A stretch of DNA of 64,000 bases, taken from assembly GCA_964469525.1 (NCBI GenBank), contig CAYXYU010000008.1, forward strand, positions 1-64,000. Direction: 5' to 3'. This stretch comes from JABDCD01 sp964469525. GTDB taxonomy: Bacteria; Pseudomonadota; Alphaproteobacteria; Rickettsiales; SXRF01. Under the pieces are notes generated by a model. That model did no database searches. It saw only the letters and a program-made list of their open reading frames with translations, and was not told the origin of the DNA. The position numbers were made by a program, and so were the translations under genes. This document shows positions 18,276 to 26,536 of the stretch, in pieces. The first letter of the stretch is position 1. Every line of letters begins with the position of its first letter.

Positions 18276-18304
18276 CTTTTACATGGGCGCCCCATGTCAG
18301 TCAA
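18276..18304 (-). promoter_or_regulatory. candidate csp promoter with inverted repeat in the spacer
   Basis: On the minus strand TTGACT (18304-18299) and TAAAAG (18281-18276) are 17 bases apart. The spacer contains the perfect inverted repeat ACATGGG-CGC-CCCATGT (18281-18297), which could be an operator. Confidence 0.45.
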
Positions 18305-18382
18305 GTCATTTATGGTAAATTATGGATTTACTGTAAAAATTTCCCCTTAAATTTCATCCACAAAAGTCTTGTTCAGAGAATA

Positions 18383-19810
18383 TTATACAGTAATTTGATG
18401 CTCTTGACTCTTGCCGGACTGAACGCGAGATGCCCAGTTGCTGTGGGAAAGAGCGGTTACTTTTTCTCGTAGTGCCAGTTCAATTTCCTCCCGGCTGCTA
18501 TCCACATGCGATAGCCGGGAAACATAATCCGCCGCTTCGCTTAGGGAAGCCTCGCGTATCTTTTCCGGTTGCTGAGCCAGCACGTTGGCGGACATCAGCA
18601 CCATTTCATGCATGACTTTTTTATCGTCATCCGTTTCTTTCGGACGGTTTCCCGTCCCCGATAGACCGAACAGCGCATTAGCCACCAGAAATGAACAAGC
18701 AGATACTACGTTACCATAATAATCCTTTTGTTTACGCTGAGCGAAAGCAAGTTCTTTCCGATTGGCCGGTATATCATGCCTTGCAAGTTTTCCTTTTAAT
18801 GTCTCAATGGCGTAGAGTCCGCGTTCGCGTTCTTGCGCTGCCCCCACCAGATTGAACAGGTTATTGCCAACCGCAGCCGGCGCTGCAATCCAACCACGTG
18901 GATTGCTTTTGACTTTTTCCCAGAACGTTTGGGGCGGAGGCTCCTGCCCGTTTATAATATTGCCTCCTAATATATTTTCCCCACGCGGTTTCTCCAGCAG
19001 GAAAGTAGAAGCCCAGCCGGTGGTGATCAATGCCCCCGCCGCTACTTTATAGTGATTCCTTTTTTTCGTTTCCTGATCGATTTTGCGCCCAGCATGGATT
19101 GTAAACAGTCCACCGACAAATTCGGTCAGGCATTTCACCTGCCCGATATGTTTGCTCAACCAGCGATTCGCTGCCTTCATCACCCCACTCTGATACAGCG
19201 TATCGGGATTGAGCGTATCAGCCCGCGGAACTTCGATGCCCTTTTGATGCAAATGCTTCTTCAATCCCTGCGCTGCAACCGTTAGTTCCTCATCGCCGCG
19301 CTCATGGCCGTATATTGTCATCAATACATCGCCAAGGCCAAATGCAGCGCCAATACCTATTTCAGACCAGTCATTGCTGGTAAGCCTGCCGTCCCGATTA
19401 TGCTTCCCACGCGCAAACCCTGAAACGATAAAAGCGATATTTCCGATGTCGTAAAATACCGCCGATAGGAACAGCGCACTGCCCCGCACGCGTTCGCTAA
19501 AGCTGGGTTTTCTTTCGGGGGCTTTGGTCAAATCCTTCTCGGCACCGTCGCCGGCCAGGTCGAGCACTTCCAGATCTTTGATAAGCTTTGACTCGCTTTT
19601 AATACCGCGCACCTGGATGGCGGCATCGCCATCGACCTCATCCATCAGCGTCGAATAACCAAGCCTGCCCAGTTTCTTGCGCACTTCTTCCAACGCGGTC
19701 CCATCGGCCTTCTTCGAAGCAATAATGGTGGCGTGCGTGATATTGACGCGCGGCGAGGTCACCTCGACGCGCTCGATCAATGCCGCATTCTTATAATGAT
19801 AGGTAGCCAT
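18383..19810 (-). CDS. unrecognised membrane-associated protein, paralogue 1
   Basis: A 475-residue protein of no family I recognise. Residues 1-70 form a small alpha/beta region ending in DGDAAIQVRGIKSESKLI. Several moderately hydrophobic helices follow, such as ALFLSAVFYDIGNIAFIVSG, IGIGAAFGLGDVLMTIYG and VAAGALITTGWASTFLLE. A C-terminal helical segment contains VLMSANVLAQQPEKIREA and ELALREKVTALSHSNWA. It is collinear with the 511-residue protein about 7 kb away: both share FxERxR, a W-P-R segment, the QxPxxxxE and REKV-x-A/REQV-x-A patterns and xNWA/NPWA near the end. Its base composition is lower in GC than neighbouring housekeeping genes. The function is unknown; it is not near any secretion locus. 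Confidence 0.75.
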   Translation of the reverse strand: MATYHYKNAALIERVEVTSPRVNITHATIIASKKADGTALEEVRKKLGRLGYSTLMDEVDGDAAIQVRGIKSESKLIKDLEVLDLAGDGAEKDLTKAPERKPSFSERVRGSALFLSAVFYDIGNIAFIVSGFARGKHNRDGRLTSNDWSEIGIGAAFGLGDVLMTIYGHERGDEELTVAAQGLKKHLHQKGIEVPRADTLNPDTLYQSGVMKAANRWLSKHIGQVKCLTEFVGGLFTIHAGRKIDQETKKRNHYKVAAGALITTGWASTFLLEKPRGENILGGNIINGQEPPPQTFWEKVKSNPRGWIAAPAAVGNNLFNLVGAAQERERGLYAIETLKGKLARHDIPANRKELAFAQRKQKDYYGNVVSACSFLVANALFGLSGTGNRPKETDDDKKVMHEMVLMSANVLAQQPEKIREASLSEAADYVSRLSHVDSSREEIELALREKVTALSHSNWASRVQSGKSQEHQITV

Positions 19811-19904
19811 GGGGCGAGGGTGCCTTGTTATTCCTTAATGATAACCACGCCACGTGACGGTACGGTTACAAATTTATGACAAGATGGTTACATCTAAAAC
19901 GCTC

Positions 19905-19932
19905 TTGACCCAGAGCCCATGGCTTCTATGAT
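19905..19932 (+). promoter_or_regulatory. candidate sigma-70 promoter of the gcv operon
   Basis: TTGACC (19905-19910) and TATGAT (19927-19932) are 16 bases apart and end 30 bases before the gcvT ATG. The short leader leaves no room for a glycine riboswitch. Confidence 0.55.
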
Positions 19933-19962
19933 AACCACCTCATTTATAAATGAATCCAGCAA

Positions 19963-21072
19963 ATGAACAAAAAAACCCCGTTATATCAGGAGCATGTAGC
20001 CTTCGGCGCCAAGATCTGCCCCTTCGCCGGGTATGACATGCCGATCCATTATGCGTTAGGCGTCATCAAGGAGCATGAATGGACGCGCGCCCATGCCGGG
20101 TTGTTCGACGTGTCGCATATGGGGCAGGCCATCGTCGAAGGCGAGCATGCGGCGGCGTTTTTCTCGCGCATCACCCCATCCTCCTTTGTTAAAACGCCGC
20201 ATGGGCGCGCCAAATATACGGTGCTAACCAACAATAACGGCGGCATCATCGACGATCTCATCATCACCCGCATGACGGATATGAAGTTCTTCGTGGTGTT
20301 CAATGCCGGGCGCAAGGAGGTCGATATCGCCTGGATGCAAAAAAACCTTCCGCCGGGCGTGACTTTCACCGAACTGGCCGAGCATGCGCTGGTGGCACTG
20401 CAGGGGCCGAAGGCGGAAAGCGCGCTGGCAAAGGAAATCCCCGGCGCGAATCTTGCCGCTATGCCGTACATGACCATGATGGAAGCCAACTGGAAGGGCA
20501 CACCCGTCTTCATCAGCCGTCTGGGCTATACCGGTGAAGACGGGTTCGAGATCAGTATTCCCGCCGATAAGGCCACTGCCTTCTGGCAGGCGCTGCTCTG
20601 CAATCCCGATGTAAAGCCGATCGGCCTCGCCGCGCGCGATTCGCTGCGGCTGGAGATGGGCTACCCGCTATACGGGCATGATCTGAATGAAGACACCACG
20701 CCGGTCGAGGCATCGCTTTCCTGGGTGATGACCAAAGGACACCAGGGTTATTTCGGCGCCGGCGTGCTGGCGCCGCAGCTGGCCGCCAGCCCGGAGCGTA
20801 AACGGGTCGGCGTCAAACTCCTCGAAAATGGCATCGCGCGTGAAGGCGCGCCCATCTATGCCGGGTCCAAGCAGATTGGCATGCTCACCAGCGGCGGGTT
20901 TTCTCCTTCACTGAAGGTTGCTATCGGCCAGGGGTATGTTACAAGCGAATTTGCCAATGAAGGCCAGCAGGTCGAGGTGGAAGTGCGCGGCAAGCGAATC
21001 CCCGCCGCCATCGCTCCGCTTTCCTTCCTGCCGGCGCGCACCAAACCATCCACTTTAAAAAAGGCCAGTTGA
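19963..21072 (+). CDS. gcvT: glycine cleavage system T protein (aminomethyltransferase)
   Basis: A 369-residue GcvT. It transfers the methylene group from the aminomethyl-lipoyl arm of GcvH to tetrahydrofolate, releasing ammonia. Features include PLYQEHVAFGAKICPFAGYD and MPIHY at the N-terminus, GLFDVSHMGQ, the folate-binding region with VALQGPKAE and the RLGYTGEDGFEI motif. The gene is first in the order T-H-PA-PB, and its TGA is one base from the gcvH ATG. There is no strong ribosome-binding site; the start matches the family. Confidence 0.95.
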   Translation: MNKKTPLYQEHVAFGAKICPFAGYDMPIHYALGVIKEHEWTRAHAGLFDVSHMGQAIVEGEHAAAFFSRITPSSFVKTPHGRAKYTVLTNNNGGIIDDLIITRMTDMKFFVVFNAGRKEVDIAWMQKNLPPGVTFTELAEHALVALQGPKAESALAKEIPGANLAAMPYMTMMEANWKGTPVFISRLGYTGEDGFEISIPADKATAFWQALLCNPDVKPIGLAARDSLRLEMGYPLYGHDLNEDTTPVEASLSWVMTKGHQGYFGAGVLAPQLAASPERKRVGVKLLENGIAREGAPIYAGSKQIGMLTSGGFSPSLKVAIGQGYVTSEFANEGQQVEVEVRGKRIPAAIAPLSFLPARTKPSTLKKAS

Positions 21073-21073
21073 T

Positions 21074-21454
21074 ATGTCGAACGTACCTGCCCACCTGAAA
21101 TATACCGACCAGCATGAATGGCTGAAGCTTGAGGGCGATGTCGCCACCGTCGGCATCACCGATTACGCGCAAAGTTCGCTGGGCGATCTGGTGTTCGTGG
21201 AACTGCCGGTCAACGGCAAACAGGTGAAGGCAGGCGATGCCTTCGTCGTCGTCGAGTCGGTCAAGGCAGCAAGCGAAGTCTACGCGCCAATCTCGGGCGA
21301 GGTAGTGGAAGTGAATGAAGCGCTGTCGAAAACGCCGGAACTCATCAACAGCGCGCCGTACGAAGGCGGCTGGATCTGCAGGATCAAGGCGTCCGACAAG
21401 AACGAGCTGGCCAAGCTGCTCGAACCGTCGGCTTACGAGAAACTGGCGGCATAA
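21074..21454 (+). CDS. gcvH: glycine cleavage system H protein
   Basis: A 126-residue lipoyl carrier. The lipoylation site is Lys64 in VVESVKAASEVYAP, and the beginning KYTDQHEWLKLEGDVATVGI is typical. GcvH shuttles the aminomethyl intermediate between the P, T and L proteins. The stop overlaps the gcvPA start in TAATG, so the genes are translationally coupled. Length is normal. The L protein (lipoamide dehydrogenase) is not in the window. Confidence 0.96.
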   Translation: MSNVPAHLKYTDQHEWLKLEGDVATVGITDYAQSSLGDLVFVELPVNGKQVKAGDAFVVVESVKAASEVYAPISGEVVEVNEALSKTPELINSAPYEGGWICRIKASDKNELAKLLEPSAYEKLAA

Positions 21455-22758
21455 TGCGCTACCTACCCGTTACGCCCAAAGACCGCGCCGCGATGCTCTC
21501 CGCCATCGGCGCGAAGAGCATCGATGACCTCTATAAGGCCGTGCCGCCGGACGCGAAACTGAAAAAGCCGCTCGAGCTGCCTCCGCATCAAGGTGAAATC
21601 GAGGTGGAAAAGGCGCTCTCGCAGATGGCTGAGAAGAACCATCCGGCCTCGTGCGGGCCGTTCTTCCTCGGCGCCGGCTGCTACTATCATCATATTCCGG
21701 CCACCGTTGACCACATTATCCAGCGCTCCGAATTCCTGACCTCCTACACGCCCTACCAACCGGAAATCTCGCAGGGCACGCTGATCGCCATTTTCGAGTT
21801 CCAGACGATGATCGCCAATCTGACCAGCATGGATATCGCCAACGCCTCGATGTATGACGGCGCCACCGCCACCGCCGAGGCGGCGCTGATGGCGCGGCGC
21901 ATCACCGGCAGGCCGAACATCCACATCCATGGGCACCTGCATCCTGAGTACCGCGAGGTAATCGAAACCTATATCCGCAATTACGAAGGCGTAGCGGTGA
22001 AAAACGCGCCACCGGATGCGAATGCCTCCTGCGTCATCGTGCAGACGCCGGATTTCCATGGCGAACCGCAGAAGCTCGACGCGATTCGCAAACAATGCAG
22101 CGAGACCGGCGCGCTGCTCGTCGTCGTGGTCAACGAAATCCTCTCGCTCGGCCTGCTGCCGCCGCCGAAAGAGGCCGACATTGTCTGTGGCGAAGCGCAG
22201 GCCATCGGCGTGCCGATGAGTTTCGGCGGGCCACACCTAGGCTTCTTCGCCTGCCGCAAGGAATACCTGCGCCAGATGCCGGGCCGGCTGTGCGGCGAAA
22301 CGGTCGACAAGGATGGGCGGCGCTCCTATGTGCTGACGCTCAACACGCGCGAGCAGCATATCCGCCGCGAGAAGGCCACTTCCAACATCTGCACCAACCA
22401 AGGCCTGTTCGCCCTCGCCTTCACCATTCATATGAGCCTGCTCGGCGAGCACGGCTTCAAGCGGCTGGCGCTCTTAAATCACGAACGCGCCTGTTTGCTG
22501 GCCGATCGTTTAGCCAGGATCAAAAATGTCTCCCTGCAGAATCAGCGTTTCTTCAACGAGTTCGTCGTTGAACTTCCGGTCAGCGCTGCTGATACGGTAA
22601 AGAAACTGGCGGGCCAAGGCATCATCGCCGGCTATCCGCTGGAAGGAAACCGCCTGCTTGTCGCCACCACCGAGATGGCTAGCGAGGCCGATATCGAAGC
22701 GCTGGCAACGGCGCTGGAGAAGGTATGCACGAATGCCAAGGCCAGAGAGGTCGCATGA
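21454..22758 (+). CDS. gcvPA: glycine dehydrogenase (decarboxylating) subunit 1
   Basis: A 434-residue N-terminal half of the split P protein, a PLP-fold subunit that pairs with GcvPB. It starts MRYLPVTPKDRAAMLSAIGA and contains FLGAGCYYHHIPATVDHI, TPYQPEISQGTL and NASMYDGATA. GcvPA lacks the catalytic lysine and shapes the active site of the heterodimer. A single-chain P protein is the rule in enterobacteria, while the split form is found in Gram-positives, archaea and several alphaproteobacteria. A 107-bp palindromic repeat follows 12 bases after the stop. Confidence 0.95.
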   Translation: MRYLPVTPKDRAAMLSAIGAKSIDDLYKAVPPDAKLKKPLELPPHQGEIEVEKALSQMAEKNHPASCGPFFLGAGCYYHHIPATVDHIIQRSEFLTSYTPYQPEISQGTLIAIFEFQTMIANLTSMDIANASMYDGATATAEAALMARRITGRPNIHIHGHLHPEYREVIETYIRNYEGVAVKNAPPDANASCVIVQTPDFHGEPQKLDAIRKQCSETGALLVVVVNEILSLGLLPPPKEADIVCGEAQAIGVPMSFGGPHLGFFACRKEYLRQMPGRLCGETVDKDGRRSYVLTLNTREQHIRREKATSNICTNQGLFALAFTIHMSLLGEHGFKRLALLNHERACLLADRLARIKNVSLQNQRFFNEFVVELPVSAADTVKKLAGQGIIAGYPLEGNRLLVATTEMASEADIEALATALEKVCTNAKAREVA

Positions 22759-22770
22759 GCCTATTGTTTC

Positions 22771-22877
22771 GTCATTCCTGCGAAAGCAGGAATCCAGTGT
22801 GCCGCGTCTGCGGCACGAATGGATTTTTATACCGCGCCCATGGCGCTTTACTGGATTCCCGCCTCCGCGGGAATGAC
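22771..22877. repeat. palindromic repeat family A, copy 1
   Basis: Begins GTCATTCCTGCGAAAGCAGG and ends with CCCGCCTCCGCGGGAATGAC, with CCAG/CTGG inner boundaries and a less conserved centre containing a second small hairpin. It separates gcvPA from gcvPB inside the operon and starts 12 bases after the gcvPA stop. Confidence 0.85.
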
Positions 22878-22888
22878 GGGGGGAAACT

Positions 22889-24364
22889 ATGAGCGTCGAA
22901 GCACTCGATAAGGGCCGCGGCCTCAACGTGGAAGAAAATCTCCTCTTTGAAAAAGGCACGAACGGTGCCTGCGGCGTTGACTTGCCCGAACCTAAGGGCA
23001 TCAAACTGCGCACCGGCTTTGCCGCGCGCGAACATGTCGGGCTGCCGGAAGTGAGCGAGCCGCAGGTGGTGCGCCATTTCGTGCGGCTCTCGAAGCTGAA
23101 CTATGCTATCGACACCGGGCTTTATCCGCTCGGCTCCTGCACCATGAAGCACAACCCGCGCCTCAATGAAAAACTGGCGCGGCATCCCGGCTTCGCGCAT
23201 ATCCACCCGCTGCAACCGGAATCCACTATCCAGGGCGCGCTCGAAGTGATTTACAATGTGCAGCAGTGGCTGGCGACGCTTTCGGGCCTGCCGGCGGTGA
23301 CGCTCAACCCGGCAGCAGGCGCGCACGGCGAGTTCGCCGGCATCATGGTCATCCACAAGGCGCATGAGGCGAAGGGCAAGGTGCGCAAGACCGTGTTGAT
23401 CCCGGATTCCGCGCACGGCACCAACCCGGCTACTGCCGTCGCCTGCGGCTACCAGACGCAGACTATTCCTTCTACGAAGGAAGGTACGGTCGATGTCGAT
23501 GCGTTTAAGAATATGCTGAACGACAATGTCGCGGCGCTGATGCTGACCAACCCCAACACCTGCGGCCTGTTCGAACCGCGCGTCAAGGAAATCGCCGACC
23601 TGCTGCACAAGGCGGGGGCGTATTTCTACTGCGATGGCGCCAATTTCAACGCGCTGGTTGGCAAGGTGCGGCCGGTCGATTTCGGTGTCGATGTCATGCA
23701 TTTCAACCTGCACAAAACCTTCTCGACGCCGCATGGCGGCGGCGGGCCCGGCTGTGGCCCGATCGCGGTCAGTGCGGAGCTGGCGCCGTATCTACCCGTT
23801 CCACGCGTTGAAAAAACCAAGGAAGGTTTCCGCCTCATCGCCAAAGACGCGGAGAGCATCGGCAGGCTTAAAGGCTTCCAGGGGCAGTTCGGCATGGCGG
23901 TGCGGGCGCTTTCCTACATGCTGTCGCACGGCGGCGACGGGCTGAAACAGGTGGCCGAGGACGCCGTGCTCAACGCCAATTACATCCTAAGCCAATTGAA
24001 AACCCTCTACCACGTCCCCTTCCCCGGCTACTGCATGCATGAATGTCTGCTGACCGACAAGCTGCAGAAGAACAAGGGCGTGACGACGATGGACATCGCC
24101 AAGACGTTGATCGAATACGGCATCCACCCGATGACGGTGTATTTCCCGCTGGTCGTGCAGGGCGCCATGCTGATCGAGCCGACCGAGACCGAAACCAAGG
24201 CTTCGCTCGATCATTTCATCGCCATCATGAAGATGATCGCCGAGAAAACCGCGTCGGGCGAGAGCGAACCGTTTCATGAAAACCCGGTGAGCACCCCACG
24301 CAAGCGGCTGGACGAGGTCAAAGCCGCCCGCCACCCCGCGCTGAAGTGGGAAGTGCAAGGATAA
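22889..24364 (+). CDS. gcvPB: glycine dehydrogenase (decarboxylating) subunit 2
   Basis: A 491-residue catalytic half of the split P protein. The PLP lysine is Lys276 in HFNLHKTFSTPHGGGGPG; other family stretches are GLYPLGSCTMKHNPR, AAGAHGEFAG and PDSAHGTNPA. It decarboxylates glycine and loads the aminomethyl group on GcvH. It is separated from gcvPA by 130 bases that are almost entirely a palindromic repeat, which may alter the stoichiometry of the two halves. The stop abuts that of the convergent SYLF gene (TAATTA). Confidence 0.95.
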   Translation: MSVEALDKGRGLNVEENLLFEKGTNGACGVDLPEPKGIKLRTGFAAREHVGLPEVSEPQVVRHFVRLSKLNYAIDTGLYPLGSCTMKHNPRLNEKLARHPGFAHIHPLQPESTIQGALEVIYNVQQWLATLSGLPAVTLNPAAGAHGEFAGIMVIHKAHEAKGKVRKTVLIPDSAHGTNPATAVACGYQTQTIPSTKEGTVDVDAFKNMLNDNVAALMLTNPNTCGLFEPRVKEIADLLHKAGAYFYCDGANFNALVGKVRPVDFGVDVMHFNLHKTFSTPHGGGGPGCGPIAVSAELAPYLPVPRVEKTKEGFRLIAKDAESIGRLKGFQGQFGMAVRALSYMLSHGGDGLKQVAEDAVLNANYILSQLKTLYHVPFPGYCMHECLLTDKLQKNKGVTTMDIAKTLIEYGIHPMTVYFPLVVQGAMLIEPTETETKASLDHFIAIMKMIAEKTASGESEPFHENPVSTPRKRLDEVKAARHPALKWEVQG

Positions 24365-24925
24365 TTACATCTGCGGACGCGCCTGCCCGGCTTTCCATAT
24401 GCGGAATGCGTCGAGCGAAATCCCGGCATGCAGGCCCTTCGCATCGAATACATAGACCAGCACGTCGCCATCGGTGCGGCGCTCGCTGGCATCGGCGGTG
24501 ATCAGCGTAGCGCTTGCTTCGGCACCTGCCTTCCAATCAGCGCCTTCCTTCAGCTTCGCCAGCGCACCGGGAGAGCGGAACACATAGACATGCGTGACGT
24601 TTTCGATACCGGCCTGCAACCCGGCGGTGATGGCGCCAATGTTATAGTAGCCAGTGATTCTGCCGTTCTCGATTAATGCGCCCTTGCCGCCCGCGCCGCC
24701 GACAATCAGGTCAGCTTTGATCACATCGGGAAACACCAGCACGCCGACCGCATTCTGAGTGCTTGCCGCGCAGGAGGTGGAAATCTGCTGGCAGTGGCGC
24801 AGGGAAGCCGCCACCTTGTCGTCCAGGGCAGCATCGCTGCGGGCCGGATTTAATGACGCGGAGGCCACAAGGAGGGACGCGGCAGCAATGAGATAATGCC
24901 AGGGCCTGATGCGGATGCTGATCAT
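24365..24925 (-). CDS. SYLF/Ysc84-domain exported protein
   Basis: A 186-residue protein with a signal peptide (PWHYLIAAASLLVASASLNP). The mature part matches the SYLF (Ysc84, DUF500) pattern: VGVLVFPDVIKADLIVGGAG, GKGALI, GYYNIGAITAGLQAGI. SYLF domains bind lipids in eukaryotes; bacterial members are exported proteins of uncertain role. ATG 24925 has AAAGGAG upstream. An in-frame start 39 bases further upstream has no such support. Confidence 0.85.
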   Translation of the reverse strand: MISIRIRPWHYLIAAASLLVASASLNPARSDAALDDKVAASLRHCQQISTSCAASTQNAVGVLVFPDVIKADLIVGGAGGKGALIENGRITGYYNIGAITAGLQAGIENVTHVYVFRSPGALAKLKEGADWKAGAEASATLITADASERRTDGDVLVYVFDAKGLHAGISLDAFRIWKAGQARPQM

Positions 24926-25030
24926 GGTATGCTCCTTTGCAGATGAATGAGCCTTGCGGGTCATCCTGCATAAGCACTTATCAAATAGCCATTAGGGAAG
25001 GTACCGGACGAGCTAAAGGGAGGATAAAGC

Positions 25031-26188
25031 CTAGCGTTCCTGCTCTCTGCGGACAGGCAGTGCGGGGTTTGGAGACTGCGGCTTCTGCTCCCACTCAAAC
25101 GGTTCGGCGCTATGACCGGTAGGACTCTCCGTCAACGGATATTTCTCCCGTACCGCTGTTGTCTTCCGCAGATAGTCGGCATAATCGCCTTCCTTCTGCA
25201 GCGTGGCGAAGAAACGCTCCTCGCCTATCTCCTGCACATGCTGCAGATTGACCCAGAAGCGCCCGCCGAGGAGCGGCGCGTCCATATTCACCGATTTCAG
25301 CTCGCTGTCCACGCCGGCGGCGCGGTCACGCAGCGCCTTGAGCGCGCTCATCACGATGGCTGAATCATTGCCGCCTTCCGGGCCGCTGAAATCGAACACG
25401 ATGAATTGCTCATCCTGCCGGCCGGGCATACCTACCAGCTGTTCCATGCGCTGCGCCAGTTCACGGTACGGCAGCTCGCGCGCCTGCCGGGCCGCCAGAT
25501 CGATTGCCGCCTGCTCGGCGGTGGTGGTATGCGCCTCATGCATCTCCTGCGGGATCGCCGCGCGCAACTTCTCAGCGGTTTTACGTATTTCCGCCATTGC
25601 CGGGGTTTCCACTTCCGGTTTATAGGCTGTCAGCGCCTCGGCATCGAACTCTACGGTTTTGTAGCCATTGAGATAAGTCAGCGTCCGCGAACCCGGTGCG
25701 GGCACCGATGCTTTCATCTCCGCCTGAAACACCGTTGCCGCTTTCTCATCCGGAAAGGCGAGCAGGAATTTATCCCGCGTCAATGTCACATCGGCATCGA
25801 GATGGTCGCCGAGTTCACGCACCGTCCGCTCTGCCGCCGTCTCATGCGTGTCATGCACCACCGGTGGCAGCATGGCGCGCAGCCGGTCGCGGTTCTTTTC
25901 GAGCTTTTCCAGGAATTGTTGCTGAACCATCGCTCTGACTTTCTCATTTGCGTCGGGCTTGATACTGCTCACGTCAATGAGCGCCTGATTTTCATGAGCA
26001 ATAATCTGGAAACCGTAAAACACCGAGCGTAGGGCACCAGCCACCACCTCTACGTTCTCTTTCGGCAGCTCGATGCTGTAATATTCACCCGCATAGGTAC
26101 CGATGCGCGTTACCCTGACGTCGAGCGCCTCCTCCATAGCATGGATGATCGGATCATCCTGCAGGCCGTCGTTGGGCTTATCGGGCAT
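25031..26188 (-). CDS. unrecognised soluble protein with an internal duplication
   Basis: A 385-residue acidic, charged protein without membrane spans or signal peptide. ATG 26188 is chosen because AAGGGG lies a few bases upstream; a start 21 bases earlier is possible, and longer frames would run into the tRNA gene. Residues 101-121 (DRLRAMLPPVVHDTHETAAE) and 206-226 (EKLRAAIPQEMHEAHTTTAE) are clear repeats, so the protein has a duplicated unit. Short alpha/beta segments (residues 43-75 and 145-190) resemble in layout the N-terminal regions of the two paralogous membrane proteins nearby. No family is recognised and no function can be given. Confidence 0.75.
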   Translation of the reverse strand: MPDKPNDGLQDDPIIHAMEEALDVRVTRIGTYAGEYYSIELPKENVEVVAGALRSVFYGFQIIAHENQALIDVSSIKPDANEKVRAMVQQQFLEKLEKNRDRLRAMLPPVVHDTHETAAERTVRELGDHLDADVTLTRDKFLLAFPDEKAATVFQAEMKASVPAPGSRTLTYLNGYKTVEFDAEALTAYKPEVETPAMAEIRKTAEKLRAAIPQEMHEAHTTTAEQAAIDLAARQARELPYRELAQRMEQLVGMPGRQDEQFIVFDFSGPEGGNDSAIVMSALKALRDRAAGVDSELKSVNMDAPLLGGRFWVNLQHVQEIGEERFFATLQKEGDYADYLRKTTAVREKYPLTESPTGHSAEPFEWEQKPQSPNPALPVRREQER

Positions 26189-26395
26189 GGCTTTCCCCTT
26201 GTTTTCCATCCTTATAGCCGCCGGAAAGGAGAAAATGTGTGAAGATTTTGTGACGATGGGGAAGTGAATAAGTCTTTGAGTATACAGTAAACCCATTGGG
26301 AACAGGACTCGCCGGGCCGTAGCTTGCAGACGCCGCCCGCCTTCGCCCAAGAGTGGCTTCGGCGCGGCAGCCTCCCCTGCTTTGCAAGCGAAGGC

Positions 26396-26471
26396 TGGTG
26401 CCGTCGAAGGGACTCGAACCCCCGACCCCCGCATTACGAATGCGATGCTCTACCAACTGAGCTACGACGGC
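26396..26471 (-). tRNA. tRNA-Thr (anticodon CGU)
   Basis: On the minus strand the gene folds as a standard cloverleaf. The acceptor stem is GCCGTCG/CGACGGC, the D arm GCTC...GAGC, and the anticodon loop TTCGTAA with anticodon CGT (reads ACG, threonine). The T arm contains GTTCGAGTC. The CCA end is encoded. There is no variable-arm expansion. Confidence 0.95.
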
Positions 26472-26536
26472 GTCCGGCAGCGGTTTATAGCGTACCCGGC
26501 GCTGGGATGGCAACGAAAATAGGGGCTATGCAGGCT

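Noticed and set aside
19811..19962. Glycine riboswitch upstream of gcvT
   Set aside because: The candidate promoter leaves a leader of only about 25 bases and no riboswitch core is seen.
22771..22877. Insertion sequence between gcvPA and gcvPB
   Set aside because: The element is only 107 bp, without transposase or target duplication, and matches the family A palindromes.
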